Assembly: GCA_910584205.1 (NCBI GenBank)
Contig: CAJUAA010000002.1
Span: 159,856 to 223,855, forward strand
Length of the DNA stretch: 64,000 nt
Source of the DNA: an uncultured Lachnospiraceae bacterium
GTDB lineage: Bacteria > Bacillota > Clostridia > Lachnospirales > Lachnospiraceae
Reading direction: 5' to 3'
Shown in pieces: positions 40,633 to 49,934 of this stretch. The translations under genes and the position numbers were made by a program. The notes beneath the pieces are model-generated. The model ran no database searches. It was not told the DNA's origin and was given only the letters and a program-made list of their open reading frames with translations. The first letter of the stretch is position 1. Each line of letters opens with the position of its first letter.

Positions 40633-40644
40633 ACGAAAAAACAG

Positions 40645-40673
40645 TTGAAAAATGCCGGAAGTACGCTTATAAT
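40645..40673 (+). promoter_or_regulatory. Predicted promoter of the liv operon
   Basis: TTGAAA at 40645-40650 and TATAAT at 40668-40673 with a 17-bp spacer, about 60 bp before livJ. Confidence 0.7.
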
Positions 40674-40731
40674 GAGTTCGTACCATACGGGCAGACAAGT
40701 GTCCGCCTAATAAGAACATGGAGGAATTTTT

Positions 40732-41976
40732 ATGAAAAAGAAAGTAGTTTCTTTGATGCTCTGCACCGCTCTGACAGCAGCTCTTGCGGCCGGCTGCGGA
40801 GACAGCGGCAGCGCAGATGACAACGCGGCTTCCGGAAACGGCGCAGCTTCCGGAAACGAGGCTTCCACGGAAGAAGGCGAAGCGGCAGACGGCGCGGCTT
40901 CCGGCGGCAGCGTGATCAAAGTCGGCGTGTTCGAGCCCCAGACCGGCGAGAACGGCGGCGGCGGACTGCAGGAAGTGTACGGCATCCGTTACGCGAACCA
41001 GGAGCGTCCCACCGTTACCGTAGGCGGTACCGAATATACCATCGAGCTGGTGGAGGCTGACAACAAGTCCGACAAGACCGAGGCAGTGACCGCGGCGCAG
41101 ACGCTGGTATCCGCAGACGTGGTCGGCGTGCTCGGATCCTACGGCTCCGGCGTGTCCATCGCGGCAGGCGAGATCTTCAAGGAGGCGCAGATCCCGGCGA
41201 TCGGATGTTCCTGTACGAATCCGCAGGTAACCGAGGGCAACGACTATTATTTCCGTGTCTGCTTCCTTGATCCGTTCCAGGGAACGGTTATGGCGAACTT
41301 TGCCAAGGAAGAGGGCGCAAAGACCGCAGCCGTTATCACACAGCTTGGCGACGACTATTCTTCAGGACTCGGCTCCTTTTTCAAGAATGCGTTCAACAGC
41401 TTCGGAGAGGTAGTTGCGGAAGAGCAGTTCCAGACCAACCAGACAGACTTCAAGGCAAGCCTGACCAACATCAAGAACGCGAACCCGGATGTCATCTTTG
41501 CTCCGTCTTCCATCGCGACCGCGCCGCTGATCATCAAGCAGGCACGTGAGCTTGGCATCACCTGCCCGATCATGGCAGGCGACACCTGGGAGAACGCAAC
41601 CATCATCGAGAACGTGGGCGAGTACACGCAGGACATCTTCCTGTCCACCTTCTTCGACGAGGACGGCGTGGATGAGGCAGGCGCTGCATTCATCACCGGT
41701 TTCAAGGAGTATCTGACCTCCAACGGACAGAGCGATATCATTCCGGCGGTATCCGCGCTTGGATACGACGCCTACAATACGCTGATTGACGCTATCGAAG
41801 CAGCGGATTCTGTAGATCCTGCTGCGATCTGCACCGCTCTGGCGACCATCGAGACCACCGGCGTGACCGGAGCGATCTCCTTTGACGCCAACGGCGACGC
41901 CAACAAGGACATGGCGTTCATCAAGACCGTGGAAGACGGCGGATTTAAGTTCCTGAAGACCGTAACGGTAGAGTAA
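40732..41976 (+). CDS. livJ: Branched-chain amino acid ABC transporter substrate-binding lipoprotein
   Basis: 414 residues. A lipoprotein signal ends in 'LTAALAAGCGDSG' (Cys about residue 22), followed by a 40-residue low-complexity Ala/Ser/Gly/Glu linker. The mature part is a type I periplasmic-binding fold: 'VIKVGVFEPQTGENGGGGLQ', 'VGVLGSYGSGVSIAAGEIFK', 'QIPAIGCSCTNPQVTEGNDY', 'PDVIFAPSSIATAPLIIKQA' and 'ALGYDAYNTLIDAIEAADSV'. It is anchored outside the membrane and delivers Leu/Ile/Val or related ligands to LivHMGF. Exact ligand cannot be read from the sequence. GGAGGA precedes the ATG. Confidence 0.93.
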   Translation: MKKKVVSLMLCTALTAALAAGCGDSGSADDNAASGNGAASGNEASTEEGEAADGAASGGSVIKVGVFEPQTGENGGGGLQEVYGIRYANQERPTVTVGGTEYTIELVEADNKSDKTEAVTAAQTLVSADVVGVLGSYGSGVSIAAGEIFKEAQIPAIGCSCTNPQVTEGNDYYFRVCFLDPFQGTVMANFAKEEGAKTAAVITQLGDDYSSGLGSFFKNAFNSFGEVVAEEQFQTNQTDFKASLTNIKNANPDVIFAPSSIATAPLIIKQARELGITCPIMAGDTWENATIIENVGEYTQDIFLSTFFDEDGVDEAGAAFITGFKEYLTSNGQSDIIPAVSALGYDAYNTLIDAIEAADSVDPAAICTALATIETTGVTGAISFDANGDANKDMAFIKTVEDGGFKFLKTVTVE

Positions 41977-41997
41977 CTTTTAATACGTGTACATGGA

Positions 41998-42035
41998 AAG
42001 GGCAGGGAGGCCTTGCTTTCCCTGCCCTTATTTTG
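41998..42035 (+). terminator. Hairpin between livJ and livH (partial terminator)
   Basis: Perfect 11-bp stem AAGGGCAGGGA / TCCCTGCCCTT with a 10-nt loop, followed by ATTTT. It would make livJ mRNA more abundant or stable than the permease part, as is common for binding-protein operons. Confidence 0.75.
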
Positions 42036-42057
42036 GAAAAAGGGAAAAGGAAAACTC

Positions 42058-42939
42058 ATGAGTCTAAATGTATTTTTTCAGCATTGCCTGACCGGTATTT
42101 CCCTGGGCGGAGCATACGCGCTGATCGCCATTGGGTATACCATGGTCTATGGTATCTTACGATTGATCAACTTTGCGCATGGCGATATATTCATGGTAGC
42201 CGGTTATTTCATGATTTTTGCCACAGCGACCTTTGGATGGATGGCGGGGATCCCGATCATGCTGATCTGCACGGTGATCCTTGGGGTTGTGATCGAGAAG
42301 GCGGCTTATAAGCCGATCCGTACGGCGCCCCGTATGTCGGTTATGATATCCGCCATCGGTGTATCTTATCTGCTACAGAATCTGACAACCTATCTGTTTA
42401 CGGCGCTTCCGCGCCCTTATCCGGAGATCCCGATCCTGAAGCGCATCTTCCAGATCGGCTCCGTATCCGCGTCCCTGGTTACGTTCCTGACGCCGGTGCT
42501 CACGATCCTTCTCGTGGTGATCCTGGTCTACATCACGAACCATACGAAGATCGGCATGGCCATGCGCGCGGTATCCAGAGATTTCGAGACTTCCCGGCTG
42601 ATGGGAATCAAGATTAACAACGTCATCAGCATCACCTTCGTGATCGGCTCCTTCCTTGCCGGCGTAGGCGCGCTGCTCTATTTTACGGACCGTATGTCGG
42701 TCACTCCCTTCTCGGGAACCCTGCCGGGCCTGAAGTGCTTCGTGGCGGCGGTCATCGGCGGGATCGGAAGCGTGCCCGGAGCAGTGGTGGGAGGCTTTGT
42801 CATCGGTATCTGCGAGACCTTCCTGATCGCTCTTGGATATTCGACCTTCAGCGACGCGTTTACTTTTATTCTGTTGATAATAATGCTTCTGTTCAGACCG
42901 ACCGGACTGTTCGGCGAAAAAATGATTGATAAGGTGTGA
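42058..42939 (+). CDS. livH: Branched-chain amino acid ABC transporter permease LivH
   Basis: 293 residues from the ATG at 42058 (AAAAGGAAAA upstream). About eight membrane helices; 'GGAYALIAIGYTMVYGILRL', 'INFAHGDIFMVAGYF' and the cytoplasmic ABC-contact loop 'RDFETSRLMGIKINNVISIT' are LivH signatures. 'GLKCFVAAVIGGIGSVPGAV' lies near the C-terminus. It forms the membrane channel with LivM. Its stop overlaps the livM start region. Confidence 0.95.
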   Translation: MSLNVFFQHCLTGISLGGAYALIAIGYTMVYGILRLINFAHGDIFMVAGYFMIFATATFGWMAGIPIMLICTVILGVVIEKAAYKPIRTAPRMSVMISAIGVSYLLQNLTTYLFTALPRPYPEIPILKRIFQIGSVSASLVTFLTPVLTILLVVILVYITNHTKIGMAMRAVSRDFETSRLMGIKINNVISITFVIGSFLAGVGALLYFTDRMSVTPFSGTLPGLKCFVAAVIGGIGSVPGAVVGGFVIGICETFLIALGYSTFSDAFTFILLIIMLLFRPTGLFGEKMIDKV

Positions 42940-44039
42940 TGAATATGAAAAAGACAACGAAAACGATCTGCACTCTCATCGCAGCCGCGGCATTTATCGC
43001 CCTGTTGGTCTTCCTTGAGAGCAATAAAAATAAATATGGTATGGCAGTGACCGTACTCCAGAAGGGATTTATCCTGGCGGTAGTGGCGGTATCCATGAAT
43101 CTGCTGAACGGCTTTACCGGCCTGTTCTCCCTGGGGCAGGCGGGCTTTATGGCGCTGGGCGCATATACATACGCGATCTTCACGATTCCGCTGGAATCCC
43201 GCGCCAGCGTCTATTACATCTCCGGCATGAACCCGGTGCTGGCGGGCATCGAGCTGCCCATGCTGGTGGCGCTGATCGCCGGAGGGCTGGTCGCCGCCCT
43301 GTTCGCGGCGGTCATCGGGTTCCCGGTGCTTCGCTTAAAGAGCGACTATCTGGCCATCGCCACGCTCGGTTTCTCCGAGATTATCCGGGCGCTGATCGCA
43401 AGTCCCCAGATGGATACCATCACCAACGGTTCCTACGGGCTGAAAAGCATCCCCGCGGCCAGCATCTATGTGGTGGTGGGGCTCTGTATCCTCTCCATCG
43501 CGATCATGGCGCTTCTGATCAATTCCTCTTACGGGCGCGCGTTCAAGGCGATCCGCGAGGACGAGATCGCGGCGGAAGCCATGGGAATCAATCTGTTGAA
43601 ACACAAAGAACTGGCGTTCGTCATCAGTTCGTTCTTCGCGGGGGTCGGCGGCGGGCTTCTGGCCATGTTCATGCGTTCCATCGACTCCAGTACCTTCAAG
43701 ATCGCCATGACCTACGACATTCTTCTGATCGTGGTCATCGGAGGTATGGGAAGCATTACGGGAAGCGTCCTGTCCGCCCTTCTGGTGACCGCCAGCAAGG
43801 AATGGTGGCTCCGGTTCTTTGACGAGCCCCTGACCGTGGCGGGCGTGAACATTCCGCTTTTCCGCAACGGATTCCGTATGGTCATCTTCTCCATCCTTCT
43901 GATGGTGGTGGTGCTGTTCTATCGGAGAGGAATCATGGGGACCAGTGAATTCTCCTGGGACGGGCTTTTGAGGCTTCTGAAGTCGCTGCCGTCCAGAATC
44001 GGTTCTCTGTTTCGGAGAAAGGAGGGCACGGCAGGATGA
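42939..44039 (+). CDS. livM: Branched-chain amino acid ABC transporter permease LivM
   Basis: About 366 residues from the ATG at 42939, which shares one base with the livH stop; AAGGTG precedes it. 'MNLLNGFTGLFSLGQAGFMA', 'RLKSDYLAIATLGFSEIIRA', 'GRAFKAIREDEIAAEAMGIN' and 'LLIVVIGGMGSITGSVLSAL' are LivM features, with about ten membrane segments and a basic C-terminal tail. It overlaps livG by 4 bp. Confidence 0.95.
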   Translation: MNMKKTTKTICTLIAAAAFIALLVFLESNKNKYGMAVTVLQKGFILAVVAVSMNLLNGFTGLFSLGQAGFMALGAYTYAIFTIPLESRASVYYISGMNPVLAGIELPMLVALIAGGLVAALFAAVIGFPVLRLKSDYLAIATLGFSEIIRALIASPQMDTITNGSYGLKSIPAASIYVVVGLCILSIAIMALLINSSYGRAFKAIREDEIAAEAMGINLLKHKELAFVISSFFAGVGGGLLAMFMRSIDSSTFKIAMTYDILLIVVIGGMGSITGSVLSALLVTASKEWWLRFFDEPLTVAGVNIPLFRNGFRMVIFSILLMVVVLFYRRGIMGTSEFSWDGLLRLLKSLPSRIGSLFRRKEGTAG

Positions 44040-44878
44040 GTAAGACCATATTGAAAGCGGAACATATTACCATGCAGTTCGGCGGCGTGGTGGCGGTCAA
44101 TGATTTCTCCATGGAAGTCCATGAGGGAGAGATCGTGGCGCTGATCGGCCCCAACGGCGCGGGAAAGACGACGGCGTTCAACGTGATCACCGGCGTCTAT
44201 GCGCCCACCAACGGCGCGGTCTATTTTAACGATGAGATGATGATCTCCAATTTCCCGCAGGGAAAGATGAAAAAGATGTACGCCGGAGAACATCAGGGGA
44301 AATATACGAAGAAGCTGGAGAAGACGCCGGACCAGATCACAAAGCTGGGCGTTGCCAGGACTTTCCAGAACATCCGGCTGTTCAAGAGCCTGACCGTCTT
44401 TGAAAACGTCCTGATCGCCAGGCATATGCGTTCCAAAGCCAACGTGTTCAGCGCCACCTTCCGTCTGAACGGAAAGGAAGAGGCGCAGAACAGGGAGGAG
44501 ACGCGGAAACTCCTGGAGATCGTGGGCCTTCTGGATGTGAAGGACGAGGTGGCAAGCTCGCTTCCCTACGGAAAACAGCGCCATCTGGAGATCGCCCGGG
44601 CGCTTGCCACGGAGCCGAGCCTTCTTCTGCTGGATGAGCCGGCCGCGGGCATGAACCCCCAGGAAACCGACGAACTGACGGCTTTTATCAAGAAAGTAAA
44701 AGAGAAATTCGGACTGACCGTGTTCATGATCGAACATCATATGGACCTGGTCATGGAGATTTCCGACCGCATCTACGTGCTGGATTTCGGCAAGCCCATC
44801 GCTTCCGGGACGCCGGATGAGATCCAGAACAACAAGCGGGTAATTGAAGCATATTTGGGGGTGCCTGAGGATGAGTAA
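44036..44878 (+). CDS. livG: Branched-chain amino acid ABC transporter ATPase LivG
   Basis: 280 residues. Walker A 'LIGPNGAGKTTAFNVITGVY', LivG-type extended region ('LGVARTFQNIRLFKSLTVFE'), a signature loop with 'SSLPYGKQRHLEIARALATE' (the ABC signature reads LPYGKQR), Walker B 'LLLLDEPAAGMNPQE' and the switch His in 'MIEHHMDLVMEISDRI'. A 15-20 residue insertion ('GEHQGKYTKKLEKTPDQITK') lies before the Q-loop region. It hydrolyses ATP with LivF. Confidence 0.95.
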   Translation: MSKTILKAEHITMQFGGVVAVNDFSMEVHEGEIVALIGPNGAGKTTAFNVITGVYAPTNGAVYFNDEMMISNFPQGKMKKMYAGEHQGKYTKKLEKTPDQITKLGVARTFQNIRLFKSLTVFENVLIARHMRSKANVFSATFRLNGKEEAQNREETRKLLEIVGLLDVKDEVASSLPYGKQRHLEIARALATEPSLLLLDEPAAGMNPQETDELTAFIKKVKEKFGLTVFMIEHHMDLVMEISDRIYVLDFGKPIASGTPDEIQNNKRVIEAYLGVPEDE

Positions 44879-45590
44879 GAATTTATTGGAAGTCAGGGAT
44901 CTGTGCGTATCCTACGGCGGGATCCGGGCGGTCAAGGGCATCAGCTTTGACGTGCCGGAGGGCGAGGTCGTGACGCTGATCGGAGCCAACGGCGCAGGCA
45001 AGAGTTCCACGCTGCGTTCCATCGCGGGACTGGAGAAGGCGTCCGGAGGGAGCATCCAGTTCGACGGAAAGGAACTGACCCAGATGGGGACGGAGCAGCT
45101 GGTGACGGAAGGAATCACGCTGGTTCCGGAAGGGCGCAGAGTGTTTCCGAACCTGTCCGTACTGGAGAATCTGAAGATCGGCGCTTATCAGCGGAAGGAT
45201 GCGCTGGAAGAGGACACGGAGTGGATCTACGGCCTGTTCCCGCGGCTGAAGGAACGTTCCTGGCAGATGGCGGGAACCCTGTCCGGAGGAGAACAGCAGA
45301 TGCTCGCCATCGGACGGGCGCTTATGAGCCGTCCGAAGCTGATCATGATGGATGAGCCTTCCCTTGGACTGGCGCCCATCGTGGTACAGGGCGTGTTTGA
45401 CATTATCCGGGAGATCAACCGGCAGGGCGTGACGATCCTTTTGGTGGAGCAGAACGCCAATATGGCGCTGAAAGCGGCGCACCGGGCGTATGTGATGGAG
45501 ACCGGGCAGATTACGCTCAGCGGCACCGGCAAAGAGCTGGCGGAAAACGAGCAGGTAAAGGCCGCTTATCTTGGAAAAACAAAAAAATAG
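44871..45590 (+). CDS. livF: Branched-chain amino acid ABC transporter ATPase LivF
   Basis: 239 residues from the ATG at 44871, overlapping livG by 8 bp. 'LLEVRDLCVSYGGIRAVKGI', Walker A 'LIGANGAGKSSTLRSIAGL', 'GITLVPEGRRVFPNLSVLEN', signature 'TLSGGEQQMLAIGRALMSRP', Walker B 'LIMMDEPSLGLAPIV' and 'LLVEQNANMALKAAHRAYV' are all typical. It completes the transporter, and a strong hairpin follows the stop. Confidence 0.95.
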   Translation: MSKNLLEVRDLCVSYGGIRAVKGISFDVPEGEVVTLIGANGAGKSSTLRSIAGLEKASGGSIQFDGKELTQMGTEQLVTEGITLVPEGRRVFPNLSVLENLKIGAYQRKDALEEDTEWIYGLFPRLKERSWQMAGTLSGGEQQMLAIGRALMSRPKLIMMDEPSLGLAPIVVQGVFDIIREINRQGVTILLVEQNANMALKAAHRAYVMETGQITLSGTGKELAENEQVKAAYLGKTKK

Positions 45591-45610
45591 ATCCCATACA
45601 AACTTGTTTA

Positions 45611-45653
45611 AACAAGGGGACACTCTGCATATCAGGCAGAGTGTCCCCTTGTT
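45611..45653 (+). terminator. Strong hairpin after livF
   Basis: A perfect 18-bp stem, AACAAGGGGACACTCTGC with its complement at 45636-45653, loop of 7 nt. A T-run is lacking, so it may be a terminator that works in both directions or an mRNA-stabilising end. An overlapping palindrome CTTGTTTAAACAAG (45603-45616) competes for the same bases. Confidence 0.6.
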
Positions 45654-45711
45654 AGATTCCCGGGTTTGTGATAGAATAGCAGAAATGAGCGAAAGGAGAT
45701 TTCCAATATTT

Positions 45712-47307
45712 ATGAAATTAAAGATAAAACTGCTCTGCTCCGTTCTTGCGGTACTGGGAGCGTGCGTCTATTATTATGTGACGATCCCGGCAGTCAATAT
45801 TCATTCCAGCGGATTCTGGCTCTTTGTCATCTCGCTGGTCATCGTGCTGACGCTTATGGTCAGCGCCAGGGGGATCCGGGACGGGATTCCCGCGGGGGAT
45901 ATCCGTCCGCTGAAGATCGGGTTTCTGATCGCCGCTGTCCTGCTTGTCATCTACGGAGCCGGAAGCGTGCTGTCGTCGCCTATCGTCAACGCGGCGAAAT
46001 ATCACGGGCTTCTGACCGTTCAGGAGGGAACGTTTACGGAGGACATCGCCGAAGTGAATTACAATGAGATTCCGCTTCTGGACAAAAATTCCGCCATGCT
46101 TCTGGGCAACCGGAAGATGGGTTCGCTGATCGATATGGTGTCTCAGTTTGAGGTCAGCCCCCTGTACACGCAGATCAACTACCAGAACAAGCCCGTGCGC
46201 GTGACGCCCCTGTCCTACGCCAGCCCCATCAAATGGCTGACCAATATGAACAAGGGCATCCCGGCCTATATTATGATCGACATGACCACGCAGGATACGG
46301 AGTGCGTCCGCCTGCCGGAGGGCAGCTACATCCGCTATTCCCAGAGCGAGTATTTTAACCGGAATATTTACCGCCATCTGCGTTTTCGATATCCGACCTA
46401 CATCTTCGACCAGCTGAGCTTTGAGATCGACGAGGAGGGGACGCCCTACTGGATCTGCCCGGTGAAAAAATTCAACATCGGCCTGTTCGGCGGCCAGACC
46501 ATCGGAAAGGTGGTGCTCTGCAACGCCGTCACCGGAGAGACGTCCTGCTACGACATCGAAGACTGTCCCCAGTGGGTCGATTCGGTTTATTCCGCGTCGC
46601 TCCTGATCCAGCTCTATGATTATTACGGGCTGTATATGAACGGCTTTTTCAACAGTGTGCTGAGCCAGAAGGGCTGCCTGCAGACGACGGACGGCTCCAA
46701 CTACCTGGCCATGGAGGACGACGTATGGGTGTATACGGGCATTACATCCGTCAGCGGAGACGAATCCAACGTAGGGTTTGTGCTGATGAATCAGCGCACC
46801 ATGGAGGCAAAATATTATTCCTGTCCGGGCGCGGAGGAATACTCCGCCATGAATTCCGCGGAGGGACAGGTACAGAACCTGGGGTATCATTCCACGTTCC
46901 CGCTGCTTCTGAATGTGGCGGGTGAGCCCACGTATTTTATGGCGCTGAAGGACGACGCGGGGCTTGTGAAAAAATACGCCATGGTCAACATCAAGAAATA
47001 CCAGAATGTGGCCATCGGAGACACGGTGGCGGAATGTGAGAAGTCCTACATCAACCTTTTGAAGATCAACGGGATCTCCAGCGGCCCCGTGTCCGTGGGA
47101 GAGACCGCGGCAGGGACCATCGAGACGCTGGCGCCTGTGGTCGTGGAGGGAAATTCCCGCTATTATGTGGTGCTGAGCGGCAGGGACGGGATCTACGACG
47201 TGCCCGTCAGCGAGTTTCCGCAGATCGTCCGCTTCCAGGAAGGGGATGCGGTTACGTTTGAATACATTGCCGGAGAGGAACTGCACACGGTGACAGGAAT
47301 CCGGTGA
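45712..47307 (+). CDS. Large membrane protein with extracytoplasmic domain, function unknown
   Basis: 531 residues from the ATG at 45712 (AAAGGAG upstream, with a long 13-bp gap). Three hydrophobic segments at the N-terminus: 'LKIKLLCSVLAVLGACVYYY', 'GFWLFVISLVIVLTLMVSA' and 'IGFLIAAVLLVIYGAGSVLS'. The remaining 430 residues are outside the cell or in a loop, rich in Tyr and Asn ('SPLYTQINYQNKPVRVTPLS', 'IKWLTNMNKGIPAYIMIDMT', 'HLRFRYPTYIFDQLSFEIDE'). I do not recognise the family. The frame is open upstream through the livF hairpin, but no family evidence supports an earlier start. Confidence 0.75.
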   Translation: MKLKIKLLCSVLAVLGACVYYYVTIPAVNIHSSGFWLFVISLVIVLTLMVSARGIRDGIPAGDIRPLKIGFLIAAVLLVIYGAGSVLSSPIVNAAKYHGLLTVQEGTFTEDIAEVNYNEIPLLDKNSAMLLGNRKMGSLIDMVSQFEVSPLYTQINYQNKPVRVTPLSYASPIKWLTNMNKGIPAYIMIDMTTQDTECVRLPEGSYIRYSQSEYFNRNIYRHLRFRYPTYIFDQLSFEIDEEGTPYWICPVKKFNIGLFGGQTIGKVVLCNAVTGETSCYDIEDCPQWVDSVYSASLLIQLYDYYGLYMNGFFNSVLSQKGCLQTTDGSNYLAMEDDVWVYTGITSVSGDESNVGFVLMNQRTMEAKYYSCPGAEEYSAMNSAEGQVQNLGYHSTFPLLLNVAGEPTYFMALKDDAGLVKKYAMVNIKKYQNVAIGDTVAECEKSYINLLKINGISSGPVSVGETAAGTIETLAPVVVEGNSRYYVVLSGRDGIYDVPVSEFPQIVRFQEGDAVTFEYIAGEELHTVTGIR

Positions 47308-47380
47308 CCGGGCTGCGCGTGGAAGGAATCGGAGAAACAGCCGCAAAGACAGCCATGCAGATTGGAAGAAAGGAATAAAA

Positions 47381-49246
47381 ATGAGAAAATCAGCATTAAG
47401 TGATGAAATACTTTTGTCCGTCCAGAATCCCGCCCGCTACATCGGCGGGGAGGTGAATATGTGCGTCAAGGACCCGGAAAAGGTGGACATCCGGTTTGTC
47501 ATGTGCTTTCCGGACGTCTATGAGATCGGCATGTCCCATCTGGGCATCCAGATCCTGTACGACATGTTCAACCGGAGGGAGGACATCTGGTGCGAACGGG
47601 TCTATTCCCCGTGGACGGATATGGACCGGGTGCTGCGGGAGAAGAAGATCCCGCTCTTTGCGCTGGAATCCCAGGACCCGGTGAAGGACTTTGATTTTCT
47701 CGGAATCACCATCCAGTATGAGATGTGTTATACGAACATTCTGCAGATCCTGGACCTGTCGCACATCCCGCTGGAGGCGTCCGGACGGACGAAGGAGCAC
47801 CCCTTTGTCATCGGCGGCGGGCCCTGCGCCTACAACCCGGAGCCGCTGGCGGAGTTTTTCGATCTGTTTTACATCGGAGAAGGGGAGACGCAGTACTACC
47901 ATCTGATGGATGTGTACAAAGAATGGAAGAAGGAGGGCGGCTCCAGAGAGGACTTCCTGAAGCGGGCGGCGCAGGTTCCCGGCATCTATGTCCCGTCTCT
48001 GTATGAGGTGTCCTATGAGGAGGACGGGACGATAAAAGCCATGGTTCCCACCTGCCCGGAGGCGCCAAAGAGGGTGAAAAAGCAGGTGGTCCTGGATGTG
48101 ACGGATACGTTTTATCCAAAGAAACCGGTCGTTCCGTTTTTAAAAGCGACGCAGGACCGGGTGGTGCTGGAGATCCAGAGAGGCTGTATCCGGGGCTGCC
48201 GGTTCTGTCAGGCGGGCATGATCTACCGTCCCACCAGAGAGCGGGATCTGTCCATGCTGAAAGAATACGCGGAGGAGATGCTGAAGCATACAGGCTATGA
48301 GGAGATCTCCCTAAGTTCCCTGAGCTCCAGCGATTATTCCCGACTGGGAGAGCTGGTGGACTATCTGATGGATACGTGCGGCCCCCGGAAGATCAATATC
48401 TCGCTGCCGTCTCTGCGGATCGACGCGTTTTCTCTGGACGTGATGGGAAAGGTACAGGATGTGAAGAAGAGCAGCCTGACTTTTGCGCCGGAGGCGGGCT
48501 CCCAGAGGCTCAGGGACGTGATCAACAAGGGGCTGACGGAGGAGGTGATCCTCTCGGGCGCCGGACAGGCGTTTGAGGGCGGCTGGAACCGTGTGAAGCT
48601 GTATTTCATGCTGGGGCTTCCCACAGAGAACGAAGAGGACATGAAGGGGATCGCGTGGCTGGCGGAGAAGATCGCCGAGCGGTATTATGACGTGCCGAAG
48701 GAACGGCGGAACGGGAAATGCCAGATCGTGGTCAGCACATCCTTCTTCGTACCCAAGCCCTTCACGCCCTTTCAGTGGGCGCGGATGTGCACGAAGGAGG
48801 AATTCCTGCACCGCGCTTACGTGGTCAATCATGAGATCAAGGAGCAGAAGAACAAAAAGAGCATCAAGTACAACTGGCACGAGGCGGATGTGACGGTGCT
48901 GGAGGGGATCCTGGCCAGAGGGGACCGGAGAATCTCCGCAGCGATCCGCAGGGCCTATGAAAAGGGGTGTCTTTTCGACTCCTGGAGCGAATGCTTCCAG
49001 AACCGTCTCTGGATGGAGGCCTTTGAGGAATGCGGCGTCGACGTGGATTTTTATACCACAAGGGAGCGGTCCATGGACGAAATCTTTCCGTGGGATTTCA
49101 TCAACATCGGCGTAAGCCGGGCGTTTCTGGAGCGGGAGTGGAAGCTTGCCCACGAGGGGCAGGTGACGCAAAACTGCCGTCAGCGCTGCTCGGGCTGCGG
49201 AGCCGCGGTATATGGAGGAGGGGTCTGTCATGAACATCAGAATTAA
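47381..49246 (+). CDS. TIGR03960-type radical SAM protein (B12-binding-like N-terminal domain)
   Basis: 621 residues. N-terminal part with 'SVQNPARYIGGEVNMCVKDP' and 'MCFPDVYEIGMSHLGIQILY'; cobalamin-binding-like fold up to about 230; radical SAM cluster motif in 'EIQRGCIRGCRFCQAGMIYR' (CX3CX2C, about residues 265-284), then 'PTRERDLSMLKEYAEEML' and 'VKLYFMLGLPTENEEDMKGI'. The C-terminus ends in a Cys-rich piece ('NCRQRCSGCGAAVYGGGVCH'). This family usually precedes the TIGR03936 gene and RNase G, as here. Substrate is not established. Confidence 0.92.
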   Translation: MRKSALSDEILLSVQNPARYIGGEVNMCVKDPEKVDIRFVMCFPDVYEIGMSHLGIQILYDMFNRREDIWCERVYSPWTDMDRVLREKKIPLFALESQDPVKDFDFLGITIQYEMCYTNILQILDLSHIPLEASGRTKEHPFVIGGGPCAYNPEPLAEFFDLFYIGEGETQYYHLMDVYKEWKKEGGSREDFLKRAAQVPGIYVPSLYEVSYEEDGTIKAMVPTCPEAPKRVKKQVVLDVTDTFYPKKPVVPFLKATQDRVVLEIQRGCIRGCRFCQAGMIYRPTRERDLSMLKEYAEEMLKHTGYEEISLSSLSSSDYSRLGELVDYLMDTCGPRKINISLPSLRIDAFSLDVMGKVQDVKKSSLTFAPEAGSQRLRDVINKGLTEEVILSGAGQAFEGGWNRVKLYFMLGLPTENEEDMKGIAWLAEKIAERYYDVPKERRNGKCQIVVSTSFFVPKPFTPFQWARMCTKEEFLHRAYVVNHEIKEQKNKKSIKYNWHEADVTVLEGILARGDRRISAAIRRAYEKGCLFDSWSECFQNRLWMEAFEECGVDVDFYTTRERSMDEIFPWDFINIGVSRAFLEREWKLAHEGQVTQNCRQRCSGCGAAVYGGGVCHEHQN

Positions 49247-49934
49247 ATTCCGCAAATACGGGGCCATGAAGTTCATCAGCCATCTGGACGTGATGCGGTA
49301 TTTTCAGAAGGCCATGCGCAGGGCCGGGATCGACATCTGCTTTTCCGAAGGGTTCAGCCCTCACATGATCATGTCTTTTGCGGCGCCTCTGGGAGTGGGG
49401 CTGACCAGCGGGGGAGAATATGTGGATATCCGTGTAAACCACGCTCCTCCGTCGGCGGAGGCCGTCAGACGCCTGAATGAAACCATGGCGGAGGGCATGG
49501 ACGTGGTCAGCTTCCGCCTGCTGCCGGAAAACAGCAAAAATGCCATGTCCATCGTGGCGGCAGCGGCTTATGAAGTGCGGTTCCGGGATTCCAGGGAACC
49601 CGTGGACCGGTGGCAGGAGAGGTTCCACGAGTTTCTTAAGCAGACGGAAATCCGTATCAGAAAAGAAACAAAGAGAGGATCTCAGGAGGTGGATATCCGC
49701 CCGTGGGTCCTTGCATATTCCGTGGAGGACCGGTCCGTTTCCCTGCTGCTGCGCGCGGGCAGCGTACACAACCTGAAACCGGAGCTTCTGATGCAGGCGT
49801 TTTGCGCATGGGCGGGAACAGAGCTCCCCGCGTCCGCGCTGCAGGTGCACAGGAAAGAACTGTACGCGGAGCAGGGAGACGGGGACAGCCGGAATCTGGT
49901 TTCTCTGGAAGAACTGGGGGAAGACATTGGATAG
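49230..49934 (+). CDS. TIGR03936/DUF2344-type radical SAM-associated protein
   Basis: 234 residues from the ATG at 49230 (GGAGGAGGGG upstream, inside the preceding gene, 17-bp overlap). 'IRIKFRKYGAMKFISHLDVM', 'RYFQKAMRRAGIDICFSEGF', 'SPHMIMSFAAPLGVGLTSGG' and 'EYVDIRVNHAP' identify the DUF2344 family. It is translationally coupled to the radical SAM gene upstream and overlaps the RNase gene downstream by 8 bp, so the three probably act together, perhaps in RNA modification. Confidence 0.92.
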   Translation: MNIRIKFRKYGAMKFISHLDVMRYFQKAMRRAGIDICFSEGFSPHMIMSFAAPLGVGLTSGGEYVDIRVNHAPPSAEAVRRLNETMAEGMDVVSFRLLPENSKNAMSIVAAAAYEVRFRDSREPVDRWQERFHEFLKQTEIRIRKETKRGSQEVDIRPWVLAYSVEDRSVSLLLRAGSVHNLKPELLMQAFCAWAGTELPASALQVHRKELYAEQGDGDSRNLVSLEELGEDIG

